From Tilletia caries (lineage: Eukaryota > Basidiomycota > Exobasidiomycetes > Tilletiales > Tilletiaceae): 64,000 bases of DNA. The position numbers were made by a program, and so were the translations under genes. The notes below the pieces were generated by a model that saw nothing but the letters and a program-made list of their open reading frames with translations, ran no database searches and was not told where the DNA came from. Position 1 is the first letter of the stretch; every line of letters starts with the position of its first letter. The stretch is from NCBI GenBank assembly GCA_032718865.1, contig JALUTQ010000038.1, positions 248,001 through 312,000 on the forward strand, given 5' to 3'. This document shows positions 21,260-33,098 of the stretch, in pieces.

Positions 21260-22260
21260 TCATGAACAACTAACGGTTATGGCATATCGCGGATCGGGAA
21301 AGCATCACGTGAACGCGCCGGAGATAATTACCAAATGCTTACTTCAGCACGTTTGCGACGGAAAGGCTCCGGCACCATCAATTCTCGTCCGTTGAAGCTC
21401 ATCTTTTGGGAGCAAAAAGCGGCAGCAAACGAACGAAGGGAAAGTAGTTTTTCGAAGGGGTACTTGCTTGCAAAAAATGCATGTTTGCAAGCAATTGTTG
21501 CTGTTGGGCCTACGGCCGTAAGAGAACCGCTTCTAAAACCCCAAACTATAAGTCTGGGGAATTCGTCTCGGCCGTAAGACGTAAGATCTAAGGGGCAGAT
21601 ATAACCCCATACTAAAGTCTGGTAGCCTCAAAAACTCAGGCTGCCTGCGGCGTGTCACGTGTGTGAGCTCTGTGTGCTTGTCGAGCCGACTTGAAATGGA
21701 AGTGACAAGCGGCTGAAGCCTCCATTGCGAGTGCTGGGTGGCTGCGAATAGGTGATGACTGAGGATGGTGCTGGCTGGCTGCTGGCTGCTGGCTGGTGAG
21801 CGGTGGATTTTGGTGAATTTCGCTAAGTTGCTCATCGGGCTGTCGGTCAAGGTGAGTCCTTGCATTTGGCATCAGGCGTGCTATCGCACAGCACAGAAGT
21901 GCACTCACTTCCATCGTTGCTAACCTTCCATGCTCTGCGTGTCAGAGTTTTCCCCAGACTTTTGAGGATTTAAGGGTTAATTCATTTCAACTTACGGCCG
22001 AGAAAGGCGTGTGCCAGAAATTGATCAGAGTATCTACACATTGGTTGAACTGTAGAAGTGGTCGTGGTTACACGTCACGGAGATGGCCTCAGTTGATGTC
22101 AGAGTGGTAAACTGTTAATTGGTATAGGCCTGGTTTGTGGTAGATGCTGTCACTAATCCTGGTGCGAGGGTGAGGACGTGAGGTAGACGTCGTCGAGATT
22201 GCACAACTGGTTGACTGGGGGCGTTTCCCCCTCTATGGCTTCCACGGAATTCATGAAGTG
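21260..22260. repeat. LINE 5' flank and ACGGCCGTAAG repeat fragments
   Basis: 21510-21620 and 21940-22010 contain pieces of a dispersed repeat marked by ACGGCCGTAAGA, CCCCAAACTATAAGTCTGGGG and CTCGGCCGTAAGA. Related pieces lie at about 9240, 23690-23760, 33660-33710 and 39470-39530. No gene is seen, though the frame ending near 22153 (MNSVEAIEGETPPVNQL) may be a small coding remnant. Confidence 0.45.
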
Positions 22261-22266
22261 GTTGAG

Positions 22267-22524
22267 TGTAATGGATAAGACCATCAAGTAGTGAAAGGCA
22301 AGAGTATAGAATGACCAGGAAGAGAGAACTAAGTACAAAGGATGAGCTCGGAAAGAGTAACGATGAGAGCGAGGGAAAAGTGTGACGTGGGAAAACTTAG
22401 AGGAAAGTGGAGGCAGGGTGTTGCTATGCAGAGATGTGTGGAGAAAGGGAAAGGAAGATAAGAGAAAGGAAAGGGAGAGATAAGATAGTGGCCATGTACT
22501 GAGCACATGGAGCCATCTAGCACA
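22267..22524 (-). repeat. Solo LTR, copy 4 (258 bp)
   Basis: Starts TGTAATGGATAAG and ends ATCTAGCACA, with perfect 5-bp TSD TTGAG (22262-22266, 22525-22529). Same orientation and internal blocks as copy 3 (AACTAAGTACAA, GTGTTGCTATGCAGAG). Confidence 0.9.
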
Positions 22525-22556
22525 TTGAGTCCGGAGTCGGACAGAGCCAGGACTTA

Positions 22557-22944
22557 GAGCAGTTTGCATATTGCTTCGAGCGAATTAATTAATTTTGCGG
22601 GCAAAACGCGAGGAGACACAAAAATTCTGTGAGGGTCTCAAACTCTCAAGTACCATGACCGGCAGCAGCCAGCACTCACCACGTCGAAGGCACAGATTCA
22701 CATCATACCTCAGGCATCAGTGGCTGCACTCTGTCGTTGTGCCGGTCGGGAACGGGCGAGGTCTTGCTGTGGGCTTGGCTCCGCGAGGTGAGAGGTCCTG
22801 TCGCGCAGGATTTGTGGGCGAGGCCATCGTGAAAGTGGTCCAAGAGACGCTGTGAGACTCTGAAGTCACGATAATAACCATGAAACTCAGGTTGGCGGGC
22901 GTAAAATATATATTTCCGATTCCGAAGCAATATGCAAACTGCTC
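22557..22944. mobile_element. MITE-1, TA-flanked (388 bp)
   Basis: TIR GAGCAGTTTGCATATTGC at both ends, extending 22 bp (to …TTCG), bounded by TA dinucleotides (22555-22556, 22945-22946). This is the signature of a Tc1/mariner-type non-autonomous element. The TIR resembles that of MITE-2 (GAG..NTTTGCAATAT). No ORF of interest. Confidence 0.75.
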
Positions 22945-22971
22945 TAGTCAGTGGTTGGAATCGATGAGGCC

Positions 22972-23407
22972 CTGATCAGTTGCGAGCGCGCGCCCTGATT
23001 TTGGCGCTCAACCCACTGGGCGCGAGCCCCTCGCGCCGTGCTCTGAAAATTTGCGCTCATAGGGCGCGGGCTGGCAACTGATCAGCCCTCGCGCTGGGAA
23101 GTGGGCTCTGCTTTTGACCGGGAGTCCGGGACGGCTTTTGCTATCTCGTTTTGTGACTTTGTATTTCTTCTCATTGGACTACAATGGTGGTGTAACGTGT
23201 TGGTAATTTTCAGAGAAATCGGTCGGCTCAGCAGTGCGCTCAGAAGTCAGAACTGAGTAAGGTCGCTCTGAAATTTTTGAGCCCCCGGCTCTGAAAACCG
23301 GGAACTGAACATGTGGGTGCTTCACGCTTGGGTGTCGGCCGGAGAGGCAAACCCGCAAACAGAGCGCGCGCTCATTTTTTCAAGGTGAGCGCGCTCGCAA
23401 CTGATCA
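22972..23407. repeat. GCGC-word element with imperfect TIRs
   Basis: The ends TGATCAGTTGCGAGCGCGC (left) and GCGCTCGCAACTGATCA (right) are inverted repeats. A third copy (GGCAACTGATCAG) lies at about 23073. GCGCTC/GAGCGCGC words are clustered at both ends. No convincing TSD, so possibly two overlapping elements. Confidence 0.5.
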
Positions 23408-23809
23408 CCGCCTGAGGGATAAAGATGACAGAGCTGGCACAAGGCACAAGCGGCGTTAAGGTTTCGACCTTTCGGAGGTGAAGTAGACGCCGGAAATCAC
23501 GGAAACTTGCTAACTCCGTGACGAGGTCAAAACCGGTCGGGGACGTCCCAATTGACCCCCCTTCAAATTCATCCAAACGACGCGTAACTTGGCGACATAA
23601 CAGAGGATAGGGATCTTCCCCTGTTGAGAAGTTTTGAGGAGGATACGTGCAGAATTGCGAAAAAAAAGTTTCAATTGATGTAGGCGGATAGCTCTACGGC
23701 CGTAAGAAAACCACCTCTATAACCCCAGTACTAAAGTCTGGGGAATTTCACGTCGGCTCGACAAGAAATGCACACCGCATTTACACCGCGATAGCACGCC
23801 TGATAATAT

Positions 23810-23865
23810 GAGAGGTTAACCACAGGATGGTACACAAATTCTCGAAAAACCACAGGATGGTACGC
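23810..23865 (+). repeat. Left TIR of the SWIM MULE
   Basis: GAGAGGTTAACCACAGGATGG is followed 30 bp later by a second AACCACAGGATGGTAC box. Spacing and sequence parallel the MULE-C TIR. The matching right TIR was not found downstream of the transposase gene. Confidence 0.5.
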
Positions 23866-25692
23866 TCACTATCTTACCATGGGAGGGTATGAGGAGATTA
23901 GGCGGCCCAGACAAATGGCGCAAGCCCGATCTGCTCAAAACACGTGGCATATATGTACTTTTTTATTTTTCTATAGCCTGCGCGACTCGCGACACCAACA
24001 GACGCGTCTTGTGCGTGTTGTCAGGCGTCAGCTACGCGTTCACTTTAACTCCTCTGAGCTCTCTCTTCCCACAATGATCTGACTTTTTTTCGACCAAAGC
24101 ACAGTCATCAATGAGTACACCCGCTGCTCAAGATCCAGCGGGTTCTCAAGACGGCTGCGCGCCGCGACGCGCTCCTCTTCCGCTCAGCAAGCGCGAGCGG
24201 AGTAAAGCTGAAGCAGCAGCGCGTCGCCAAGCACGCGAAGAGCGCGACAGTCGCGAGAAACAGGCAGTTCTGGCGCGCAAGGCAGCCCGTGCGGAACAGA
24301 CTTCCTCTTCTGCAAGGTGAGTACTTTGCATGCTTCCCCCTGGCCCCTGAATCTTGTTCGGTGTTCCACATCTGTGGTCTGCTTCACCTTGAAGTTTGAA
24401 CATTCCATCTTGACCGTGCCTCATACCTTGCGTATGAGCTCAGACTCGCAGCGCGCTGCGCGATTCATCGCTAGAAGCTGATCACTGACTCAATCCGGTG
24501 CTCCCGTGCTCTTTTGCTGCTCACAGACTGCATGGACCAGTCTGCACACGTCTCCAGAGCAGAAAGTTGCGTTGGCGGCTGCCTACGGCGCGAACGGTCA
24601 AATCAACACTCGTGAATACGACCCTGCATCGAAGGAGTCACAGGACGCGGCAAAGCAGCGGTTGAAAGACGCGCTGTTTGTCCATGACGGGGACATGACA
24701 AGGCAGCAGCATTTCACAGCAGTCTGGTCTTGGACTAGCCTAAAGAAAGAATGGAAGCGAGTTCTGTATCAATGGTGAGAGTCAAGGTGTTTTGTTCCAC
24801 GGTTCCCCATATGTTGCTGAACGTTGAAGATGCACTCATATTCGATTAACAATGTTTTTGTTGCTTTTGGGACGTGCTCGAATTTCTAGCTACTGCGGGT
24901 ACTCGGACCAGGACAAACGAGAGAAAGAGAGGGGCAATTCCGCTCAACCACGACTCATTCGCCCCTTCAACGACCCGCTCTCCCGGCCAGTCGAGATCGC
25001 ACGGCTGGTACCGTATCCATTCACGTGAGTAGCACTCATTGCTCCCCGTTTTTGTCCATACAATTTTCTGGGTCTGTTTTGTTTCCCTTGCGCGACCTTC
25101 CCTTCTGTTTTTGGTGTCCGCGCCAGGACACGCTCATCTCGCACTGGGGTCAAAGTGTCCATAGAACAGTCCTGCTAGACGCTCTGTTGGTGCCTGGGGA
25201 TTGGAATGCGGAACGTTCAAGGGGAACTGGGAAGGGAGTAGAGTCAGGATCGTGTTTCGTGACTCTCTCACTGTTTCAAATTGATTGACTTATGACCTAT
25301 GTATACCTTTCTGTGATTTCATGCTCAGATCCTGTCTCTGCCACTTCGAGATCGTCTACACGCTTCCAGATCATCACGTGAAGAGGATATCTGGCATCTT
25401 CGACCACAACCAACATTGTCAACGAGCGGAGCTTCGACGGGTTCCCCTGCTTCCACTGCATCCAGAGGTGCTGGCTCATGCTGTGAAGGGACTTTTTTTA
25501 GGAAGATCGTGAGTATCGCTGATTTGTTTTGTCGCCTGCGGCGTGCTGCTGCTCCAGTCCTCAAAAATACTTGGGGAACACCCAATATGCTTCCAGAAAG
25601 AAAGCGTTCTGTTCTGACTACGTTTCATTCTCATAATCTGTGTCCTTGCAGAATCTCTGATGTTCAGACCGACAATGCGAGAAGGGTAGCCA

Positions 25693-26896
25693 TAGGGCTG
25701 GCTTGCGGAGTAAAAGTACGGAGTTTTACTCCGCACGTGCGGAGTAACTGGTTTTTTGCCCATGTGCGGAGTACTCCGCAACGGCTGAGGGTGAAATGAG
25801 GTAAGCGGCGGAGGACTCCGTCACTCCACACATTTTCAAATTCTTCCTCCGTACTTACTCCTTACTCCGCCACTGCGGAGGAAGATTTTAAAAAACCTCC
25901 TCCTCACTCCGCAATGGCGGAGGAACAATTCGAAATTCGTCCTCCGCACTCCGCACAAATTCGGGCGGAATACTCCGTCGATGTGAATAAAAAGTGCGGA
26001 GTAATTTTTTGTTACTCCGCAAGTGCGGAGTTTTGCGGAGTGAAAATCAAAATTATTGTACATAGAGGGGAAAAAACATCAATTTACTCTTCTTCATCCT
26101 CCGCAAGCGCCGTCTTTTGCTTCTTGCGTGCCTTGTCCGACATCAACCTCCTCTTCCGCTTCTTCTCGTTCTCGCCGCCTCTTTCAAATCACGCTCCCGC
26201 TGCAGCAGATTGGTCAGCAAGTCGGAGGGCACCCAGTCGTCATTGATTGCGGATGGGTCGCGGAGGGCATACGGCCGTGCCGGCCCGTCGGAGTTGTTTG
26301 ACATCTTTAGGGTGGAACGGCGGAATGAAGCTGTAAACGAAGAGGAGTAGAGGAGTATTTTGCAAGATGCAGGCTGCGGAACAAAGTGGTAAACGGAGTT
26401 GAGGAAGTAGAGGAGTGTTCTTCGAATGCGGAGCCGCGCTAATTTAGAGCCTATCACGAAAAAAGGGAAGAAAGGATCAGAGTTTAAATTAATTGTTCAT
26501 GTGACCCGCTTGCGCGCTCGTGCGTGAGAGAAGGAAAGTGAGTGGAGGGTCCAAGTTGGAAAAAAGTCTCATTTCAAAAGTGCGGAGTAAGTGCGGAGTA
26601 AGCGGAGTAGTCGAATTTTTGACCATCTCGAGAAAGTTACTCCCTACTCCGCAGTGGCGGAGGAACTTTTCAAAAATCTTACTCCGTCCTCCGCACGAAT
26701 TTCAAGCGGAATATTCCGCAGATATTTCCAAATTTTCCCAAAACATGCGGAGAACTCCGCGAAGTTTTTGGTCCCTCCGCAGGCACTCCGCACAATTTGC
26801 GGAGTGCTGTGCGGAGTAAAACTGCGGAGTAAAACATGAAAATTTGCGGAGTACTCCGCAAAAACATGAAATGAGTTACTCCGCAAGCCAGCCCTA
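25693..26896. mobile_element. hAT-4: GCGGAGTA-word element (1204 bp)
   Basis: TIR TAGGGCTGGCTTGCGGAGTA at both ends and a perfect 8-bp TSD GGTAGCCA (25685-25692, 26897-26904). TAGGG-type termini with 8-bp TSD are classic hAT. The subterminal regions are filled with TGCGGAGTA/TACTCCGCA words. The centre (26060-26560) lacks the words and holds a small ORF. It interrupts exon 6 of the MULE transposase. Confidence 0.9.
26085..26305 (-). pseudogene. Small ORF inside hAT-4
   Basis: Reads MSNNSDGPARPYALRDPSA… DLLTNLLQRERDLKEA, then, after an apparent one-base shift, EKKRKRRLMSDKARKKQK and an acidic stop end (AEDEEE). It resembles a short nuclear basic protein or the tail of a larger one. No family recognised. 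Probably captured or decayed cargo. Confidence 0.35.
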
Positions 26897-29759
26897 GGTA
26901 GCCATGCAGAGCTATCCTTCGCTTTCTGGATCGGCTGTGGGCACAGTCATCAAAGATGGCTGGCGGTTTACGCTTTCCGTCAGCGACAACAAGGCATTGT
27001 CGCGCGCCCTCTGCCTCCGCAAGTTCGGGATAAACACTCGCCTCCCCCCTCACATCAACATTCATAGCTGGATGCAGAAGAGGTTAGTTTCTGGATCCCG
27101 TCAGGTTCTGACGATTGTTGACCGTTCTTGGCTGAAATGTGACAGGCTGACAGCTACTTGACTTTGTGCTACAACTAACAACACAGTCAGAGCTCCTACA
27201 AGGCTGATATCGCTGCGAGCATCGTCTACTACCAGCCCTTGACATCTTCTTCATGGCGCCTCAGGATCATCATCACGACCCAAGAGATGCAGGATGCTGC
27301 ATGGAAGTATGGACACGTGTGTACCAGGACGCAATGCTGGATTCACATGTGTAAGCATTGGATACGGCGCCACTGAACAGCATTTCTCTCTCTCTGTCTT
27401 CTTTGGATTCTCTTGATCCAAAATGTAGAATGGACAGCTTGTCATGGATGGCACCTTTGGAGTTTCATCGACGAAGATCCTCCTTTTCGTCCTACTTACC
27501 GTAGACGACACAGGCCGAGGGCTACCAATTGGATATCTTATGTGAGTGCTCATTAGACAGTGGTCCATCCGTCATTCTGTCCCTGGCACCGCTCGGTGAA
27601 AGCCCCTCATGCCTTTCAGGTTCAGGGGCCTTCCAAGTTCTGACGCTTCATTTATGTCCCTTCTGTTTAGCTTCACTCCGTTGCATGGTCAGCGGACGCA
27701 CGCGGGATACGACACCGCTGTGCTACGAGAGCTCCTTATCAACTGGAGCTCCGCACTCGGAACGCGACACGGAATGCAATTTGCCCCCAAGTTGGCAATC
27801 ACTGACACCTGTGTTCGCGAACGTGCCGCCATCAAATCTGTGTGGCCTGACATTCAGCTCCGCCTCTGCACTTTCCATGTCCGTCAGGCTTGGAACAATC
27901 ACAAGAAGCAGTGCATACGCAGCAATGGCATCGCCGACAATGGATCGTCATCACGGGCGCTCGTTGGCGAATCCATCATGAATCTTCACAAACAGTGAGT
28001 AGTCAGTAGCCTCCCCCTACCCCCTTTCTTTCTCTTCCCTGGTTCCAGTTTTCCTTCCCCTTCTGCTGCCTCTTCCTTCGGGTTTCCTGCAGCTGATGCG
28101 TTACGCATCTGCAAAGGGCTCGCCTTAGAGCGCTTGGCCGTTGGCGCTTGGCGGAGAGGAAACTGAATTTGAAGAGGTACAGGTCTACAGGAGGAGACTC
28201 GTAGCTTCTTGGAGTCAAAAGTGTCATTCCGTTGAGCTGATGTCTGCTAATCTGATTCTTATCGAAACCCCGCCTTCTTAGAGTCATAGGCGCTGCAGAT
28301 GCGGAGACAGCTCGTCAGCGTGTGCGCGAGGTCGAATCCTACTGGGCAAGCCGGCTACAGAGCCAGCAAGATCGCCCCGTACTTGCAGGGCTGAAAAAAC
28401 ATTGCGACTACTTCGTCAAGTTCTGGCTCGGGTCGGGCAGCAACGCGTTTTCGGAGCAGGGCCTCAGGGACGCCTCCATTTCCACAGGCATCCCGGTCAA
28501 CAAGATCTTGACGACGACGAACCATGCCGAAGGGTTCAACAATGGCCTTAAGAACATTCGCCTGCGTCCACTACAGCAACGCGGTCGTGCGCTGCGCCTC
28601 GACATGTTGATCATTCATGTGAGCCTCAAAGTTCTGCAGCAGTACAAAGCTGCATAGTACTGCGCCAGCTCTGCGACGATGCGCTGCTCATAATCATGGA
28701 GCAGCCGAATCGAAAGAGAGTTGAGGCCACTTGTTTCTCCTCTGCCACGAGCCTCGCGGATTTCCTTACCGGCGACGGTGAACGGTCTCCTCAGCAGCCC
28801 AGCCCCGTGCGACCATCACTGCCAAGCTCCTCCGACCCGCAGGCGGCAGTCACTGCTTACGTTGTCTGCATGTGGCTCCTTCTTCCAGCACCAGAGTCCG
28901 GCTCTCGAGCAGCAGCAGCCTCGTGTTCCTGTGACGACTGGAAGAAACGGGGTGGAGCGTGCAAGCACATTCGAGCTCTGCTCTTGTCCCTACCCAGCTA
29001 CGCTCAGCAATGGCGTCTTCCCAGCTCCGAGAAGGACGCAATCTTTCTCAGCCTCGATGTTGCCCAGCCCCAGTCTCCCGACCCACAAGCAGGCGGACAG
29101 ACAGGCGCACAGATACAATTATCGGACAGTATTACAACCGACATTCTGGCGCTGGTCGACTGGGGCGATGTAGACGACCTTGTCGATGAGGAAGGCAATG
29201 ATGAAGAGCGAGGAGTCTCAGACAATTCTTCCTCTTCCATCATAGGTGACGACGACGAGGAGGTTGGGGAGCTGGACGGGATCAACGAAGTGGCAATGCT
29301 CAGACTCGAGCGCAGTTTGGATTCGGATGATGGAGTCAAAGAGGTAAGATGGCTGTTACAATTGCCTTCAGCTGTTCAGCATTTCTATCTCGTTGCCGAC
29401 TAACATCTGTCTGCGCCTTTACAACCTTGCAGACACCGATACCGTCTTCCCGAGTAGACGAAGGTCTCCAATTCCAGGCTCAGAGTCGGCTGCGACATGA
29501 TACCGATAGGGCGATTGGCATGCTCTGCGATGTGTTAAAGCAGTCGGCCTCACTGAGTCTCGACTTCCGCGACTGGGCCAAGCCGGATCTCCACCATGTC
29601 CTTGCCTCGATCGAAGAGATTATGAAGCTAGACACCCCGAGTCGTCCCCTTGGAGCTGGAATCCAAGCAGCTCGCTCCGCTCCCCTCCTCATGCCTTTGC
29701 CCCGCGAGGAGAAGCACCGACGTCGTCACCCAAGTACATCTGCGATGTGAATTAAAAAC

Positions 29760-30310
29760 AAACATTAGTAATAGACAGTCCTTCCGGATTCCAGAATAAG
29801 TCTTGCATGGTCACATCTAAAATGAAAAGAGGTGAGCGGGTGAATGGGACAGAAGAAGAATAGGAAGGAGAATAGGAAGGAGAATAGGCGAGAGAACTTG
29901 TAGGAGAGAGGCAGAGGTTCTCACCACGCGTTCTGGCCATATTCTGTGGAGTATAGATTAGTCACATAACCCATCCAGTCCTCAATACTCACATCAAATT
30001 GACCCACTCAATCACTCGACACTCATCACTCATCAGTCATCGAGCTGTCTTTGAAGTGGATTCGATTTATTTGCTCTGACGTTGGTCTCCAGAACGCTCT
30101 GCGGCAGGAAGGAGGGAAGGTTACATCAGATACTTGTGCGTGAATCATCAGACCGAGGCATTGTAACCCCATTTCGAAAATGACATACCTTCCCCTGTAC
30201 AAAACATCATCGAGCCCCGTCCGTGGCAGAAGGTGCGCTGGCCAGTGGCGACACCTCTGCCGACAAGACTCTCCGCTCCCTTTTCCTCCGCAAGATCCTG
30301 AACCGAGAAT
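29760..30310. other. Gap after the MULE gene
   Basis: Contains a minus-strand ATG-plus-intron pattern near 29940 (MARTRG then GTGAGAACC) and an open minus frame 30026-30394. Neither resolves into a recognisable gene. AGGAGAATAGGA repeats occur at about 29865-29890. Confidence 0.3.
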
Positions 30311-30314
30311 GGAC

Positions 30315-30905
30315 TCAATGTACTCCTTTGCGCGCGTCTGCAGGCAGAACGCAGAAGGAGTAAGGATGAAAGGATATGGAGTACTTGTTAGCACTGCAGA
30401 CCACTCGCGTCTTATTGTAGCATCTGATGCGACTCACCGTTGCCAACAGTCCCATCGCAGAGAGAAGACTAGAAAGTGATAAATGTAAAGGGATTTGGGA
30501 TCAATTGCATGTCGCAGACGCATGGGTGCCCGCCTGTGAGAGTGTACTCACCCTCCAAATACGCAACGCTCCAACGTCGAGAAGAACAGTGGCGGCAAAT
30601 GGCAGAGGAGAGCGCGAGGCGTGCGGGAAGGTACACGGGGACGGTGTCTCATCCCCGAAAGCTGGTGCAGGAGCTGTCAAAAGGAGTGAGAGAGCAAAGG
30701 AGACGAGGGGAGCGCAAAGACGTGAGCGAGAGAGAGATAAGAAGGGAAAGTAAGCGGTAAGACGGGCAAGAAGCGGAGGGATGTAGCATGTGTATTGCGT
30801 ACCTGATCGGTGACCCATAGGACACAGTTGATAAATAGATATGGACTGACGCTGACCGCGCCTCGCTCTCAGAGTAGCTTCGCTACCCTTCGAGCTCTCC
30901 GCCAT
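30315..30905 (-). CDS. Candidate 4-exon gene, 92 aa, unknown
   Basis: Exons 30905-30803, 30673-30552, 30468-30438 (31 nt) and 30337-30315 are joined by GT…AG introns in one open frame. The product runs MAESSKGSEATLRARRGQ… to …SLCDGTVGNDARKGVH. Splice sites are good (GTACGC, GTGAGT, GTGAGT donors; GACAG, TCTAG, GCAG acceptors), but the protein has no recognised domain. An alternative phase at the last acceptor would keep the frame open to 30026 (AKEYIESILGSGS…). Moderate support as a transcribed gene, weak for function. Confidence 0.35.
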
Positions 30906-31273
30906 GATTTTCCATACAACATAGATGATGAGCGGATGAGTCCATGAGCAGATGAGCTGATGAGCAGATCAGTATCTCATTCACCTGATAGGATGGCGCT
31001 AAGTGTGTGAGTGCATTCGTTCTTGCAAGAGTGTTCTGAGAAGTCGGAAAATAAACAATGCTGCCCGCGATGATGCATGCAGCATGCAGCATGAATGCAT
31101 ATGACAATGGGTCAATATTGTAAGGCCAAGTCCGGTAGAACGTAGGAAATTAAAATAGAAGCAATGAAGCTGATCAGGACCCCGGACTACCATCTACCAG
31201 CAGCAAGAATAAAATCGGAATAGAAAAGAACGTAGGAATATCAGCACTCAGACAGTCAGACCTCAGTACTCCT

Positions 31274-31325
31274 AGTCAGTAGTCAGTAGTCAGTAGTCAG
31301 TAGTCAGTAGTCAGTAGTCAGTAGC
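31274..31325. repeat. Heptanucleotide microsatellite (AGTCAGT)n
   Basis: About seven uninterrupted copies of GTCAGTA. Confidence 0.9.
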
Positions 31326-31708
31326 ATTTTGGGGCACCATCACCTGGTAGATGTAGGCGTGTATCTCAAGCAACTTAACATACCACTCGCACGACTTGTA
31401 AGATGTAGGCAGGTCAGGGTTGAAGGTTAGTGAACGCTGGAGTAAGTTGGGCAGTTGGTAGCTGCGTTTGTCAAGAAGTTGAAGACCTTTCAACTTTCTC
31501 GGAGGGTTTTGACTTTTGACTATGGCTATGAACTTCCTCGGAGGGTTTTGACTTTTGACTATGGCTATCGAAGGCGTGGGAAAAGTGGAGGTGGAAGAGA
31601 GACAGGAACGGGCAACGAACGGCGGAAGGACGGCATGTGAACAGCAAATTGCTATCTTCATATATAAAACTGGGAGAAATCGAGAGCGTCGATGGATGCT
31701 TAGAACAC

Positions 31709-33098
31709 TAGCCTCAGATCCCCAGGCTGCCCTCGAGCTCGGCGTTGTGTGTTCCACCGGTGATTGACCCGAACGTTCCGTCACACGTGACTTTTGTCCG
31801 GCTCTTGAATCGCCTCCGCCCGCAGGGCAGCCTGGGCTAGAAAGTGCCGATTTGCTTGTACTGTAAAAAGACTTAGCGAAATCGACGGTTCTCTCGCTCA
31901 CTCACAGCTTCTCACTGGTCACCGCTCGGCGCTCACCGCTCATCACTCACTGCTCGGACTGACTCTCTCACTCTCCTTCATCAGCACAGCGACGCAATGG
32001 GTACCCCGTACCGCCACACCTTTCCCTCTCCGCTTGCGCACTGACGCTGATGAGGACGTCGTCTACGAAGCCTCAGCCTCGCAGTCAGTCCGTACTCACT
32101 CACTCACAATCAAGGAGATCAACAGCAGCCAGGATGAACGTAAACACAGGACAGACGTGGGCCTCCACACCATCACCAGATTTCATCTCCTCCCGCGCGC
32201 ACACGATGGCCTCCCAAGGACCAGAGGCAGGCACCGCAGATGCACACAGTACGTCGCTTCACCCCTTCCACCCAGCTCGCATTCGTAGCCCTGTCGTGAC
32301 TGAACACTGTTCTCTTCCCTAGACAACTCATCGTCACCGGTACCTCCATCTTGGGCATCAAGTACCAGGACGGCATCATGCTCTCGGCCGACACTCTCGC
32401 CTCCTACGGCAGTCTCGCTGCTCGCACGCTTCATGGACGTCCGACGTATCATCAAGGTCGGCTAGAACACCATCGTCCGTCGTCTCAATGTGCTTCCTCT
32501 TCCGCCTCTTCCTCGCCTATCGCGATGTCCCCTCCTCCCTCGGCAGCACAGGCCTCATCATCCCCACTCGGTACGCCCCTCGGTCGTACCCTCGCTCTCA
32601 TCTCGCCTCGTCGCCTCCCCCGCCCAGGCCAAGCACGAATGGCTATCTCTCAACCCGCCCAAGCATCACTTTGTCGTCGTCGGATGAGCATGAGGACTTC
32701 TTGCCTGCGCTGGTTCAATTTCGCGCTCAGCTGGAGGATACCCTCACTTGTCGCTTCTCGACTTCTCGTTACTTCCGCTGCCATTCATTCTGCTTGGAAA
32801 TTGGAATCATTGCTTATACTATTGCTGTCTAGTCGAGCGTTTCAGACTGAGCTTGATCTGCTCACTGCTGTGTGCTGACTGCTGCCAGCTGAGGTGCCGT
32901 GTGAGTGAGCGAGAGAAGCCTCGATTTCACTAAGTCTTTTTACAGTACAAGCAAATGTGGAGATTTCCGCCCAGGCTGCCCTGCGGGCAGGGCGGAGCCC
33001 GATCAGCCAGAAAAGTCACGTGACTTGGATTCTGGGTGATCATCAGAGGCGATCACGACACAAGCCCGGACCGAGGGCAGCCTGGTGATCTGAGGCTA
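31709..33098. mobile_element. MULE-B, a Pack-MULE (1390 bp)
   Basis: Long TIRs begin TAGCCTCAGATC.CCAGGC and continue as matched blocks for nearly 200 bp, including CCCGCAGGGCAGCCTGGGC and TTGCTTGTACTGTAAAAAGA. A perfect 9-bp TSD TTAGAACAC flanks it (31700-31708, 33099-33107). Long TIRs plus a 9-bp TSD are MULE signatures. The interior holds a broken copy of a proteasome subunit gene and no transposase. Confidence 0.85.
32185..32480 (+). pseudogene. Captured 20S proteasome beta-type-7 subunit fragment
   Basis: After an intron-like segment ending TTCCCTAG (about 32323), the plus strand reads LIVTGTSILGIKYQDGIMLS then ADTLASYGS. After a base shift it reads ARFMDVRRIIKVG and then a TAG. This matches the start of the mature beta-7 (yeast Pre4-type) proteasome subunit: TGTS…G.KY.DG…AADTLASYGSL.R… The upstream exon (MASQGPEAGTADAHS) is its propeptide region. 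The rest of the subunit is missing. It lies wholly within MULE-B, so it is a captured gene piece, not the working gene. Confidence 0.75.

Larger units (their letters stand above)
24111..29750 (+). pseudogene. MULE transposase with SWIM zinc finger, split by an hAT
   Basis: A 12-exon model joins cleanly: 24111-24316, 24541-24774, 24890-25024, 25127-25168, 25329-25508, 25652-25692 plus 26905-27082, 27187-27316, 27429-27541, 27620-27994, 28282-28618, 28669-29343, 29433-29750. The donor after 25168 (GTCCTG) is weak. The N-terminus is basic, followed by a DNA-binding-like region (CLCHFEIVYTLPDHH… GIFDHNQHC). The MULE DDE core follows: VMDGTFGVSS (first Asp), ITDTCVRERAAIKSVWPD (second Asp), LRLCTFHVRQAW, and TTNHAEGFNNGLKN (Glu). 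A SWIM finger CSCDDWKKRGGACKHIRALL and an acidic tail end the protein. hAT-4 sits in exon 6; without it the frame is continuous (NARRVAMQSYPS). Such enzymes cut and paste MULEs. This copy looks recently inactivated. Confidence 0.85.

Noticed and set aside
31274..31325. CRISPR-like or telomere-like repeat
   Set aside because: A simple heptamer microsatellite without spacers; it does not match fungal TTAGGG telomere repeats.
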